The notes beneath the pieces were generated by a model. The model worked only from the letters and a program-made list of their open reading frames with translations, did no database searches and was not told the origin of the DNA. Made by a program: the position numbers and the translations under genes. From NCBI GenBank assembly GCA_930367205.1, contig OV884011.1, positions 89,637,474 to 89,701,473 of the forward strand: 64,000 nt of DNA. The letters run 5' to 3'. The DNA is from Acanthosoma haemorrhoidale. Its lineage: Eukaryota; Arthropoda; Insecta; Hemiptera; Acanthosomatidae. Positions 46,169 to 58,204 of this stretch are shown piece by piece; position 1 is the first letter of the stretch; every line of letters starts with the position of its first letter.

Positions 46169-47388
46169 ATAATCTGTCAAATGGTACACTCAACTTCGCC
46201 GTTTTGATTTAAATTGGAGGAAAAATGTAAGTAGGCGTGCGAACAATAACAATAAACAAAGCGTGGGCTAAAAAAATAATTTATTATACCTTATTCAAAA
46301 GTTTATTGAAAAGTAATGTCTACTAGACTGAATAATATAGTTTCTTATTTTAGAATTTTCAAGTATAGATCCCAATTGATTTATATAAGTATAGAGTATG
46401 CAAATTTATAAATACTATACTTAGTTGTAATGAATTAAGAAAATGAATATTGAAATGATAATTTTAAATGCCAATCAGAAACTGATAATGAAGAATATGC
46501 TTTCGGTTATAAAATATAATACGAACCTTTCTAGTTTAGTTATATTGAACATGTGATAACTTGTGCTTTTTGATTTTTGAATGTCGCTTAAAATCGTACT
46601 TTCCTTTACGGGAACTGAACCCAGAACATTCACATGGTGAAATGGTTACACTGCACAATATAAGAACCCTACTGTAAATTGTTCAACAATAATATTATAA
46701 GGATTCTGCCAATCTAGGCGCTTGAAAATGATATTTTGTCAAATGAACCCGTCAGAAAAATATTTGGAAGATAATCCTTTCAGAATATATTTGTTATTTT
46801 TTTCAATGAATTAATCCTAATAGAATTTGGTTTGATGTAATACCCTGTTCTAATGGTGAAGGTAAAATAACACAGCAATATTATCCTTGTTCCCCAAGAA
46901 TAACCCGGGATGGTATAATAAACCTAATTCAGAGGAAACCTCAGCCGTGAATCGGCAAATATAAGTAAGCCTGCACAATGGCGGATTGAGTATTGAATTG
47001 AAATCCCGTTCGATCCTTCTGTTTCCAGTCACACATATCTCAAGATTCCATTCCACGATTCCAGTGATCCCCCCCTCCCTCCTTCTATAATAAATTCCAG
47101 CCGCTCTGCACCGCATATTCCATATCTCCAGCCCCACGTGGTGTCCCATCCACCTCTTATTTCAAATATACAATTTTCAGTTTTATATGCATGTGTATAT
47201 ATTTTTTTTTAAGCAACAAATTTAATGAATTCTATGAAATCATGTACTCCAGTTTAATATCCAACTTAGTCGATCTTTATTTTTATTTTATTATTTTATC
47301 TAGTGAATTGTTTTTTTTTTCTTAAACTATATTGAAGCTAAAATACTTCATAACTATAAATAATTATTATTAATCGATTATAAATAAA
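46169..47388. other. No gene recognised; SINE-like B box at 46604-46680
   Basis: AT-rich sequence. A 99-codon minus-strand frame at 46850-47149 covers a more G+C-rich patch but has no motif. Confidence 0.45.
46604..46680 (-). mobile_element. tRNA-derived SINE-like fragment, weak
   Basis: On the minus strand, TTGTGCAGTGTAACCATTTC resembles a degraded A box, and TCTGGGTTCAGTTCCCGT carries a good B box (GGTTCAGTTCC) about 30 nt later. It has no acceptor stem pairing and no copy elsewhere that I can align. Confidence 0.3.
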
Positions 47389-47670
47389 AGGCCACCAACA
47401 ACAAGCCTCTAAGGGGCACCTTCACTGATATCAGACTAACTACGACTGCACTACATGCCTAGAGAAGACTCTAGGCCCAGCTCCCAGTGGACTCTCACCA
47501 CTGTACCGTAACAATCAACCTCCACCGAGGATTCCCACACTCCTTACTCCTCTCACACCACCTTCAAGCAGGTCCTCCTAGTACAAGGATCCGATCACCC
47601 TAAATATTTTATATTTCTCCCTCATCCTTAAATTCTAACTAGAGAGCTTAGAAAGAAAGGAAAAAATAAA
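47389..47670 (+). mobile_element. Family B jockey retrotransposon 3' end
   Basis: The plus strand reads GGCCACCAACAACAAGCCTC, TAAGGGGCACC, GACTGCACTACATGCCTAGA, GGCCCAGC, CAGTGGACTCTCACCACTGT and ends TAACTAGAGAGCTTAGAAAG with an A-rich tail. It is the reverse complement of the UTR at 16016-16300 and 13451-13740 at high identity. A short stretch near 47428-47440 has drifted. No coding sequence remains. Confidence 0.85.
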
Positions 47671-47743
47671 AAATAAAAAAATAATAAATAATTAAATAAA
47701 CGACTTTAATAAAAATTTAAAATATGTCATATTTTTATTTTTA

Positions 47744-47803
47744 CTTAGTAGTCATCATAATAAAAAGAGAATCAAAAATTAGATGCGTCCGTTATACAAT
47801 CAA
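47744..47803. repeat. 60-bp direct repeat, copy 1
   Basis: TTAGTAGTCATCATAATAAA, AAGAGAATCAAAAATTAGAT, GCGTCCGTTATACAATCAA recurs with two or three changes exactly 1,000 bp downstream (48744-48803). Weaker similarity extends about 20 bp to the left of both. Confidence 0.85.
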
Positions 47804-48122
47804 AATCAAAGTGATCTTTCCATTCGGAAACCGTATAAATAATATAAAATTGTTCTTCGGATTTGTAGTACTCGAAAATAGACCCTTTTATGGTGATATT
47901 TCCATTACGTTAAAAAAATATATAGGAGACACTCCCAATATACGACGTTTGGCCTACTCAGGATCCTGAAGAATATAATTTAGTAGAAGAAACGTGGATT
48001 TACAGATTAAGAACATTTACATATATAAAAACAATTAATCCAATAAATAATATGTTTGGAATAAAAAAAATAATTGAAAGGCCATTCCTTTGTATATAAG
48101 CTTTTCAATTTGCATTTATACA

Positions 48123-48160
<38 letters not shown>

Positions 48161-48743
48161 CGAATTGCTATTCTTAAAGCAAAATTCAAAAAAAAATTTT
48201 ACATCTACATGTGTTTTGTTATGCTCTTTTTATCGTTTCCAATCTTATGATTTATTCTCGACTGTGGATGGTATATCAGTAAAAAAAAATATATTGGTAG
48301 AGACTCCAAGCATTTTTACTAACATTTCATAAAAAATATAAAACTAAACGGATATAAAATTAATCTTACACCCATAAACCCTTTATTACTTTATTGTCTG
48401 TACCCTTCGACTAACAAATATTAAAACATCGTTTATTAATGCATGTCATAAAGAAGAGATTAATTCTTGTCAACAAAATTCAGGCTTGATCGATCGTACG
48501 GTAGTTGGCTCACTCGTGAGTTGAAAAAATGTTATGAGTTGACTCCTATACCATTATTATATTGTAAGTTACTTAAAAAAAAAAATAAAGAGAAATTCTA
48601 AAGTATCAGTTGTGCTTTGAAGATATGTTATCGTTTTTTCAAATATTTTTTTTTTTATAAAGCTATGGACTTTCTGTGAATTTCAGTAGCGATTTCAACA
48701 CAACGTTCTTATATTTTATTAAAAAGATGACATTTTATCTTTA
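47804..48743. other. Spacer between the direct repeats; AT-rich
   Basis: Contains a (TA)n microsatellite at 48128-48158. Two stretches, near 47893-47945 and 48269-48318, resemble each other (TAAAAAAATATATAGGAGAC and GTAAAAAAAAATATATTGGT with GAGACTCC), hinting at an older internal duplication. Confidence 0.4.
48128..48158. repeat. (TA)n microsatellite
   Basis: A pure TA run of about 31 nt. Confidence 0.9.
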
Positions 48744-48803
48744 GTTAGTAGTCGTCATAATATAAAGAGAATCAAAAATTAGATGCGTCCGTTATACAAT
48801 CAA
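48744..48803. repeat. 60-bp direct repeat, copy 2
   Basis: Second copy of the repeat at 47744-47803, same orientation. Confidence 0.85.
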
Positions 48804-51800
48804 TATTTGTATTTTGATGTGTTTCTATTCGAAACATAAATAGGGGTGCAGTTATCCCCTATTAAAAAGTTATATTGTTTATTATTATTACTATTGTACA
48901 TATTTTCGAACTTGTCAATAAATACCAAAAGCACCTAAAAATTAGCATAGATGTTTTGCTGTTAAAGTTTCACGGTCAATCGATGATTTAGATTATGTAC
49001 CTTAGTAGAAAACAATTAAGAAGCTTTTCTTAATATATACTTCATTGTTATAAACTTTTCTACCCATGTTGTGGAGCCTTAGTCATTTTCGCGATATGTG
49101 TGAGGATTAAACTTAACTGTAGCAGTTGGTGGGAGTTAATTCTGCGTTTCTTCCATGGATGTCTTCTTTTAACGGTACCTTATATGCATAAGGAGTGTTT
49201 TCTCAAACACAAAAAATTAACTACCAATAATGGCTGTAATCCATGACAGTGTTAATCAATGCCGAATTAAACTTCTTCAAGAATGTAATTTTATTTATAC
49301 TAGAGAATAACGAAAAAAACTCTCGAAGATAATCAAGCACTTTTAGAATATTCACGAGTTTTTTTGCGTAGAATAACGAAATAATGCATGTTCGCCCAAA
49401 GGTAGCGAACTGAAAATGGATAAAATCCGTGGGGTTGGTTACACGTGTGTAGAATATTCATGGCAAGGGGACTGAAGTGTATCAAAAAGGAGACGATGTA
49501 ATTTTTAGTTCGATAGGGCTGGAGTATGGAGCAGCGACGGTGTCAACAAAAGCCCATTGTACATGGCATAATGGACGCAAAGGCAAGGATTAGGGCCTCG
49601 GCGTTGAGGGCCCTCGGGATCTGTTTACATCCTCGTCGTCCACAAAGGCTAATGGCTTCGCCGGTATAGCAAGCTCTTATGTAATGGTTGTAAATAACGT
49701 AACTTATAGACCGTCTACAACAATGCCGTTTGTCAAATAACAAAACTTGTCAATAACATAGACAAGTGGTCATCACCCCCTCATGACCCAGCCCATGAAT
49801 ACGTACGAGTCCAGACCTTAACTGAAACCCAAGGCCCTCTAGAAACCGGTGGCACACCAGACCCTATGCCAGGCAGAGTTTTTATTCTTCGGTTTCAGAG
49901 GCAGTGCACATAGTCTAGATCAAAAAATATTCCAATACCTAACATTCACAATACATATTACTGATGGTTAAGGTTTTAGTTTAATGTAAATAGTTCGAAT
50001 GCTCCTGGCTATGGTGTTCCCAACATAGGGTCCTAATCCATAACATGAAAAAAACATATTCACTGAATAATACTTTTTTTCGTAAATCTGTCAAAATCAA
50101 AAGAATGGATACAGATTGAATGTTTAGGCAAGGCATGACATTTGTTTCATTATTTTTTTGTGGAACTCTTGGCGCGATGCTGGCGTGTAACGCGTATATT
50201 AAAAAATGAAACCCTTTTGTCTCTCCACAGCTTTATTGAGTCCTAACCAAATGTTTTCGACAGACTAAGTAGTGCTTCGCACTAAGCAAACTGGTGTAGT
50301 GGTAGCTGTATCACTTGCCGGCTTAGCTAACAAACGGGGTCTGGTCCATTTTTTGTCCAAGTTCGGTTACAAACATTGCCTATTGCAGTATAAGTAGAAT
50401 ATCCAACTTCAAAAGTGACTTATAGTTTAATATTTCGTGCGTGCCATCGTCGTTTGAAAGCCAAGCCAGCAAGTGCTGTACTTACTATCAGTTCGAACCC
50501 TTTAGAATGACTGCCGTCCAAAAAAAAAAGTTCGGGTAGAAACCGAGGAGAGGAATAAGATATTTTCTTCCATATCCAATATGAAAATCGCCCACTTTAA
50601 AAATTAATAAACACGTAATCAACATTCGAATATATTTTTCAGCTACCCTATAGCCCATACTTAACTGAAGCATCGTTTAAAAAAACACCATAAACATTAC
50701 CCGAGTAGGTATGACAATTTGATATTTCTGATGATACTAAGATCATGACATTTTTATATATTTGAGACAAGCTGATGCAAAGACAAATTGCGAAGTTGAT
50801 CTATTCAGATGAAATTTGAAATAAATTAAGACGAATTAGAGAAAAAACTGTTAGCTGATAAATACCTTCAATACCAGGGATTTTTTTATGTTTTTGATAT
50901 TTAGTATAACTTAGTCGATCACAAAACATTATTTAAATATATGAGGATTATATTCTTCATTAAATCCCAAATAACATAATATATAAAATTATATCAAAAA
51001 TATTTTTCAATGTGTAGTTATGTTTTTCTTAATACTGGAAAAATCGGGTTATACTGTGATATTTTACGTTGTTTGTGATATTCCTTGAAAGTTAAAGGCA
51101 GGCACCTCCCCGCCTGTCATCTTCTCCTTCTTATTAGGTTAGTAAAGTTTTTATGTTTTTTATGTTATAGAATGAGAAAACTGACAAAAATCAATAACCG
51201 TTTAGTTAGCTTATTTAATGACATCAACATTTATTAAAAATAAATATAAATCCATGATAGATCAATAAATCGAACGAAATCCATTGCCTATGTAATTTTG
51301 CCAAGACGAGTCTTGGACGAATGGCCAAACATAAATAAATAAAACATTATACTTTATAATTCGTCTCCTACTTTATATTTCAGCTTTTAGAAACTCGGTA
51401 AAACTTAATTTCCGAGTTTGAAAGTTTATTTCCTGTCGGGAGCAGGCCAAGTCCATAACTTCATTCTCCGCCCGATCGGAATGTTGTACGCCAATTTCCT
51501 AACGTGAGTGGACTACCAAGTTTTACACTGGACCAAGAAGCAAAACTCAACAGAATCTGACGGACAGAGCAGAATGGTATATTTTACATACTAGGCGAGT
51601 TTAATTTTTTTTATATAATAAGGGAAGTGAGGTATTAGATGCGAGTTCAAATTGTATATACTTAACCTGAGTGTAACTTAACACTTAAATTATCACCAGA
51701 AATTATGAACCTGGCAAATGCCCTATTGCTTCCATCATGGTTATGATGTCAATGGCTCATCAGGTGCTATCAAAAATGTCAATGTAGAGAAAAGAATAAT

Positions 51801-52384
51801 ATTCAATCATCACCTTGCCAAATAATCTAGTTTTTAGTTAGCAAAGTGGTTGACATGTACATTTCTTGTCAATGTAAAAAATGCGATTGAACTTACATAT
51901 CAGAAGGAGAGGAAGAATCAAAAAAAAATCTCACCTGAAAATAAACAAATAAAATTGTTAGTAACTTCACAAATATTGTTAATAATTAAACTAAAAATTT
52001 TTTTTATAATAATAAAATATAAGGTCACTAATTCCATTTAATCTGATTTATATTTCCAAGAACAGTATTTTAATGGATCTTATAAGTTTAATAAATACTG
52101 GCTAAAAGCTTGTGAGCGGCTTATAACATGGACATTGTATAAATATAGCAAACAATTTTACATAACTTTTCATAGTTCACCCTCTATTAAATGGCAAAAT
52201 ATTTTCTATACCTTTTCCAAATAGCAGTAGTTTCAAACAGGAAGAAGCTACATTACACTGATAAAACATCGGCGAAACTGCTGATCAGTAATGAAAAAAT
52301 ATAGTAAAGCAAAAGCGAACATAAGAATGAACACGGAACATCAAAGCTTAGGGCAGGCAAGTAAGGAAAAATATAACAAAAAAT
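48804..52384. other. No gene recognised
   Basis: AT-rich. About 49530-49880 is more G+C-rich, with a 66-codon minus-strand frame lacking motifs. A SINE-like A box lies at 50285. Near 51310, GACGAGTCTTGGACGAATGG followed by AAATAAATAAA resembles a retrotransposon 3' end, but no second copy is in the window. Confidence 0.45.
50285..50370 (+). mobile_element. tRNA-derived SINE-like fragment, weak
   Basis: CTGGTGTAGTGGTAGCTGTA is a good A box and D arm. A degenerate B box (GGGGTCTGGTCC) follows about 35 nt later. No intact tRNA fold and no second copy identified. Confidence 0.3.
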
Positions 52385-52575
52385 CATATAGTTCTGAATT
52401 TTGGTACAGCTGTTCGTTGGAGTGTCCTGTACGACAAAAAGTCCCCACTTAGACAAAAGGCAGTTTAAAGGTACTTCCCCCCCCCCTCAAATATCTCGGG
52501 AACTATCATCCTTAGCTATAAAGATAATTATACGACATTTAAGTACACAGAATTTACCCATAAGAAAGGTACTTT
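52385..52575 (-). repeat. Inverted partner 1 of a dispersed repeat flanking the mariner
   Basis: On the minus strand this reads GTACCTTTCTTATGGGTAAA, GTACTTAAAT, GATAGTTCCCGAGATATTTG, then G10, and later AACAGCTGTACCAAAATTCA, GAACTATATG. The plus strand at 54775-54995 carries the same landmarks in the same order. Identity is moderate, but the central 20 bp is exact. Confidence 0.7.
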
Positions 52576-52644
52576 TTTTCTTTTTTTTTCTCCTCAGCTC
52601 CTATAGTCAGTAAGTAGTTTAGGCAAGTTTCACCTGTGAACCCA

Positions 52645-53912
52645 AGGTTGGCCAAAAAGTCCGTTCGGTTTTTTAAGTGAAAATAAGACACAACTTTTAA
52701 ACACAAAGCGGTTTATTCAATCAATGATATAATTGCCGTTTTGTTCCAGTATCTTCTGCCATCTCATGGGTAGCTACATAATATCATACTCAAAGAATTT
52801 CCTGTCTTTACTGGCAGAAAAATTTTACAAGTGGATTTTTACATCTTTTTCAGTGTTGAAGATCTGCCAATGAATTTTTAAGAGACCGAAACAGGTGGAA
52901 ATCTGAAGGTGCAAGGTCGGGCGAATATGGAGGGTGCGGCAAAACTTCCCAGCCAAGCCCCAGTAACTTCTGCCGCGTCTGCAAAGAAGTTAGCGGTCTG
53001 GCATTGTCGTGATGGAAGACAATCCCCTTACGGTTGGCTAGTTCTGGAAGCTTCTGGTGGATCGCTGCATTTAATTTGTCCAGCTGGTCACAGTACACAT
53101 CCGAATTGAAGGTCCTGTTCGTGGGAAGAAGTTCGTAAAAGACAACACCCCTCCAAGCCCACCAAATCGAGAGCATAACCTTCTTTGGGTGAAGTCCTGC
53201 ATTGGGGGTTGTTAGTGGTAATTCGCCAAGCTTCCCCCATGAGCTTTTGCGCTCTACATTGTTATAGACGATCCACTTTACGTCCCCTGTCATCATTCTC
53301 TTCAAAAAAGGATCGTTTCCGCAACGAATCCCAGATGCAAATCCTTTGGGCGAGGTTAGCTTCACTAAGTTGACGGGGAACCCAAACATCGACCCTACTC
53401 ACGTAGCCAAGTTGATGCAGATGGTTTTCAACACTCGATTTGGATATTTTGAGGATAACTGCGATCTCCCTAGTTGTATAACGGGGATTGGTGTCGACTA
53501 ATTCCTTCACTTTGTCGCTGTTAATCTCAGTTGGCCGGCCAGAGCGAGGTGCGTTTTGAACGGAAAAATTTCCCGATCGAAATCTTGAAAACCACTTTCG
53601 GCACACAGGTTCTGTAACAGCATCCTCTCCGTATACAGCTCATATCTTCCTGAAAGTTTCCACTGCTTTCTTGCCTTTTTTAAAATAAAAAAGCATGAGG
53701 TGTCAATAATGTTCGTTTTGGTTTTCCAATTTCAGGATGATCCTAAACACACAAAATACAAACAGTCTCGTCGGAATTTCGCGTCAAACTACGTTTATGT
53801 GTCTAGTATCTGACGAGAGCGCACTCTCAAGGAACGTGCTGAAGTTACCTACATGTTAGACTGCTTGAAGTTTCGTGACGACAAAAACCGAACGGACTTT
53901 TTGGCCAACCTG
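52645..53912 (-). mobile_element. mariner DNA transposon, 1,268 bp, perfect 29-bp TIRs
   Basis: The terminal inverted repeats at 52645-52673 and 53883-53911 are identical over 29 bp, starting AGGTTGGCCAAAAAGTCCGT. The length is typical of mariner. The right side is followed by TA (53913-53914), the expected target dinucleotide; the left flank reads CCCA, so its TA and first base have changed. The single gene inside (minus strand) encodes a D,D34D transposase with several disabling mutations. With intact ends and a dead gene, the copy could move only if an active relative supplied transposase. Confidence 0.92.
52717..53735 (-). pseudogene. mariner transposase, broken by stops and frameshifts
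   Basis: The family cuts and pastes the element at TA sites. The N-terminal part holds the paired helix-turn-helix region (CRKWFSRFRSGNFS, RYTTREIAVILKISKSSVEN) and the linker motif WVPRQL, variant of WVPHEL. The catalytic core shows TGDVKWIVYNN (first Asp), VFHHDNARP (second Asp) and SPDLAPSD (third Asp, 34 residues after the second), so the D,D34D triad is complete. Defects: the first codon is CTG at 53735, TGA stops lie at 53703-53705 and 53640-53642, a frameshift lies near 53317, and after LADLQH the frame changes again with TAA and TAG in the last 45 codons, which end WQKILEQNGNYIID. Confidence 0.92.
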
Positions 53913-53914
53913 TA

Positions 53915-54774
53915 TTATGACGTTTCGAATTTTGTACTATGATTCATCCAACTTCAAATCTGAGAGAGTATCAAAGGTGTAGAACTGAAACGAGCCTCTT
54001 TCCAGGTTCAAATATTACTTTGAAATATTGAGATATTTTATTAGGATATGTTCTTTGTCGGTGTGAGATAGATATTGTCGGCTTCTTTTGATTCAGTCAA
54101 CCTTAAAGGTAACTATTTTATATTGCTTAAATTAAACACTTTAGGGGAAGGAACTAGGGAAGAGAAGAATAATTCTCACAATTTACTTTGGAAAAGTTCA
54201 ATAAAATAGTTAAGGAAAATATATTTTATTGCAATAGTAAAATAAATATAAAAAAAAAGTAACTGATATCAGATATGCATCAGAACCAGATATGAAAGTG
54301 GGTCGATGGAGAGATATGGTTGTTAGAAGTCGAATTATTCAGCCTCTTCATCGTTGGCTATTCGTCTGATGAAATTTTCTCCATCAGTCATCCACAGAAT
54401 CCCGGCAGTACCCGTGTTCATCCAAATATAAATCTCCTCTTTCCTATATCTTCACCAAAAAATATGTGTGAGAAATTCAAGATAGAATAAGACTACCTAC
54501 TTAACAGTGGGAATCAGCAATGGGTAGTACAACATCTGGTCTGCAACAGTACGGTGGTACCTGACCTTCACTAAACCCCTTGGGACTTTCCAGTTTTAAA
54601 AGTTATTCACTGTTCACGTACCTTCAAATATAATTTATTATCTATAAATGATAAATGAAATTTAATTATTATCCATTAATACAAGTTTTAGAGGTAAAAA
54701 AAGGGATTCGTTGGATAGTTTTAACAAAAACTTTTCATTCCCCTATATCTCCCGTCTATTGACTATGAAAAAAT
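53915..54774. other. No gene recognised
   Basis: AT-rich spacer between the mariner and the second inverted copy of the flanking repeat. No coding motifs. Confidence 0.5.
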
Positions 54775-54995
54775 GAATAGAACCTTTCTTAAAGGAAATT
54801 TTATGTACTTTAATTTTTGATATCAAGTACCTTTTGTTAAAGTTGATAGTTCCCGAGATATTTGCTAAAACCCCCAAAAAGGTATCTTAAAATTGCGAAA
54901 CCACCCACCTGCTAACCACCCCCCCCCACCTTCGGCGGTTTTTAGTATGTTATCAAGAACAGCTCTATCAAAATCCATAACTGTATGTTATTTTT
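54775..54995 (+). repeat. Inverted partner 2 of the dispersed repeat flanking the mariner
   Basis: GAACCTTTCTTAAAGGAAAT, GTACTTTAAT, GATAGTTCCCGAGATATTTG, then a C9 run (54919-54927), and AACAGCTCTATCAAAATCCA, TAACTGTATG match the minus strand at 52385-52575 in order and spacing. Confidence 0.7.
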
Positions 54996-56099
54996 TTCTA
55001 ATAGGTGATTTTTTTCCCTTCGTTGCCTGGACTAGCTGTCGAGAATTAATTATTATTGGAAGATAGACCCGTGATTTAAAAATACCAAGATCCTGAAGCT
55101 GATCTTATTAGAAGACATTTATATCAATCAAAGATTGGTAGAGATTATCTTCGTAATTTCTTCTGAGCCGATTCCAACAAGGACAAGGGCGCATATAATC
55201 ATTAATAAAATAGTCGTGTTTTGTTTCACTCTAATTTTTTTTTAATTTTATATAAGTTTTAACATAGAACGATCCCCAATATAGCTTTTGCTTCTTTTAC
55301 GAATACAAATCCTGACCTTCCATTTGTTCAAGTGTCTTAAACTAAAAAAAAAATATTTAAATCGTGTTCGCAACTTTAATCTAATCTGTTTTGGTCATAT
55401 ATCTTCCCTGGTGTCCTGATTAGTACTGTAGAAACATAGAAGTTAGGCAGTGAAAAATGAATAAATTAAAAAGTGTGTTTGAACGCTAGTGAGCCATTAT
55501 TGCATAAATATCATTAAGCAGTAATTAAACACTTCATCGCGTGATGCATCAGATTTGGCTTGATTTTATTTAAGTGATTCATCCAATAATCATCACTCAA
55601 ATACATTCAACATCTAATTAAACTATTGCAAATTGTTTGTCATACAGCTATATATTGTAATATATGACGAGGTCGATAAGTGGTAAGTGATCATAAGGAG
55701 TATTGCGTTGAAATCATCTGCATAGAATGTTTAGGAACAGATCAGGCAACAATACTTTTGTTATGGTTGCCTGTAAATAGCTGACTGGCAAAACTAACGC
55801 AGAGCTTTTATTAATCCTGCCCAATCGATCCACCAAGTGCACGTGGTGTAGTCTCTAGTTAGATTTTAGTGTGTTTTTTAGAATCGGTAGATCCATCTTT
55901 AATGCTCATCTCCCTGATTTCTAAAAATTCAAAAATAAACTGGGTAGGAGATGAAGCTAGAGCGTACTTCACTGAGGTGAACGAACTAATTATACAATGT
56001 CTAACTTTTTTTATTGTTGCATCGTTTTCATATGCATTTTAAAATGAACTTCTCAACACATATTATTTATAGGGTCCACTGTTCGCTGAATACTTCGCA
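54996..56099. other. No gene recognised
   Basis: AT-rich, no motifs or repeat copies. Confidence 0.5.
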
Positions 56100-56580
56100 T
56101 GAAATACAGTTTGCGAGCTCGCCGGTGAGCAGGCGGTATGGGGTTCAAACCGTAACGACGACACTTTGCCACTGACGCTCCCCCCCCCCTCCACACAGAA
56201 TATAAGCGCAAAGCCGGTGTTTTTGTTAAAAGGGCCTACAACATACGGACGGGACCATTTAGGGTGGTAGGGCGCTGAAAGAGAATATTGACAGAGCCTG
56301 GGGCCCAGGGGCTGAAAGCCCGGCTCATTCAGGATCTTTCGCCACGGGAGCGGGCTAAAGGGGTAGGGCTTTCGGGCGAGGATCTATTGAGAAACATTCA
56401 ATAAAGCTAATGGGGTTTGTGTGTTCTGGGGTGGGGGGTAGCCTGTTTATAGAAAGTGCAAACATCGCCATCCTCTTTGCTCCTCAGTGCCGTGTCCGAC
56501 CCGGCCCCGTGATCGGTTTTGCAATCCTCACCGCCACTAATGACTGTAATTGAACGCAAACAGCCACGGGGATCTCCCCT
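56100..56580. other. G+C-richer island, includes C10 and a B-box-like word
   Basis: About 480 bp with many GGGC and GCCC words, C10 at 56180-56189, and GGGGTTCAAACCG near 56143 that resembles a polymerase III B box. No long open frame. It could be a conserved regulatory block, a non-coding exon or an old SINE-containing segment. Confidence 0.25.
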
Positions 56581-56780
56581 CTAGCATGTTCCTGATAAGA
56601 CTGTGTAATTTTTTGCGAATATTTAGTCTGTAACTAAATAGCTATTAAAAAACAAAACTGATCCTCAACAACAAAATAAACATAATTCGCTATACTGGGG
56701 ACAAACTGTTGACAGCATTGGGTGCGCTGACAATTATCTGTCCTGATTTTAGAAAATTGGGTAGCATATGTGGTGAAGGT
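56581..56780. other. Unassigned AT-rich sequence
   Basis: Nothing recognisable; short minus-strand frames continue into the inverted-repeat element. Confidence 0.5.
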
Positions 56781-57052
56781 TATAATTGAAGGGTTTGCTG
56801 CAAAAAGGAGGTAGCTCCATCCCATAGCTGTTGGGAATTAGAAACACTTTCTTGTGTAAAAAAAAAACCTCTTTTATTTGGCACAAAAAGGATGCAGCTC
56901 CAATCGTAATATGTAAACACCATAATTGAAAGTAAGCAACAACAATATTTTTACATAACTTAAAATTTGAATTTTTTAAACGTTTTGTTTGGTTTCCCAA
57001 CAAATGGAAAAATTGGAGCTACCTCCTTTTTGCAGCAAACCCTTCAATTGTA
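56781..57052. mobile_element. Small inverted-repeat element (39-bp arms, 272 bp)
   Basis: The left arm (56781-56819) TATAATTGAAGGGTTTGCTG, CAAAAAGGAGGTAGCTCCA is matched in inverted orientation at 57014-57052 with one mismatch, around 194 bp. A third, partial copy of the arm core, CACAAAAAGGATGCAGCTCC, lies inside in direct orientation at about 56882. It is a likely miniature foldback element; ends beyond the arms are not resolved. Confidence 0.75.
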
Positions 57053-57649
57053 GTATGGCTAAACACTCAACAACCACAATATCTTAACTGGGCATACTTT
57101 AGGTTACAATTTTAATTTTAATGAGCAACGGTTGCTTTGTGTATTGCTGTTGTTCGTCTGTAGCAGTGTTTTTGATCTATTGACGATTGAGTGTTTTCTA
57201 AGTTTGATCTAGAGACAAGCAGATTCATGTAATGATCAAAATTGAAGAACTAATTACAGAAATATACTTTTAATCAATAAAAATAAATAGATAATTTCAG
57301 CCAATAAATAAAATATTTCTAAACATACGACAATGAATCTCTTGAAATTCTGATTTAGATCTTTACTGATTTCTTCGGGAAATTCCATATCTGTTTAGCA
57401 TTAAAATTATAATAGAAAATGGTATATTAAACATCACCGTGCATACCCTGAACTGGGCTTAACTCGGGGGGGGGATTACTAATATATATTATTTATAATA
57501 ATCTGCGTCTTTCAGACAATTAACAGCATAGAAAAACTGCCGGTTAAGCAGTAATTAATTCGCCAAACTGACTGATTCGAATTTTAAAATTGATAAAAAG
57601 CCGCTGAAAATAAAAGTAAAAAATGTATTAAACAGCTTACATCTTTCCA
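57053..57649. other. No gene recognised
   Basis: AT-rich, with G9 at 57466-57474. Confidence 0.5.
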
Positions 57650-57720
57650 TAATTATGGTATTTATTCACCAAAATAAAGTTTTCCACAGCTACAAGCTGT
57701 CATATTCAGTTTACTAAAAT
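57650..57720 (-). repeat. Diverged copy of the CTGAAGATGACAGC hairpin end
   Basis: On the minus strand it reads AAACTGAATATGACAGC, TTGT, AGCTGTGGAAAACTTTATTT and TGGTGAATAAATA. The stem GACAGC/GCTGT is intact, and the layout matches the arms of the element at 38869-39314. Confidence 0.5.
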
Positions 57721-58204
57721 AATAAGTCACATGATAATAATCTGAACTGCGTATATGAAGGCAAACCAAATTCTATCATTAAAAGCAACAATAATAACAA
57801 TCAGTAAGTAAAACATATTTAAACTATTAACAGCGCTTAATAGCACTTAGCCTAAAATGTAAATCTTCATTTTACTAAAATTTGAATTTGAAAAAAATCG
57901 ACACAAGTAGTAAAGAATTAAAATTAAAGCACACAATAATATAATAATTTCATGGCTACTCATTCAATTAATGGTGTGAAAAACATACAACATTTAAAAC
58001 AATTTATCTCTATTATTATTGAACTAAGTTTGTCTGCTCCATCTTAGACTGGCTTTATTTAAGAGAATTTTCTAGTTCTTCTTCCAACAGGAGATTTATT
58101 TAATTTACCTCACCTTATTCTATACACGACCGATCTATCTTTTAACTGAATTGGTTCTTTGTAGTGGGAAATTGAGTAGCGTTCATGCAATAATTACAGA
58201 TTTA
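57721..58204. other. No gene recognised
   Basis: AT-rich, no motifs. Confidence 0.5.

Noticed and set aside
51300..51345. Retrotransposon-like 3' end (GACGAATGGCCAAACATAAA)
   Set aside because: There is no second copy or coding remnant in the window to support it.
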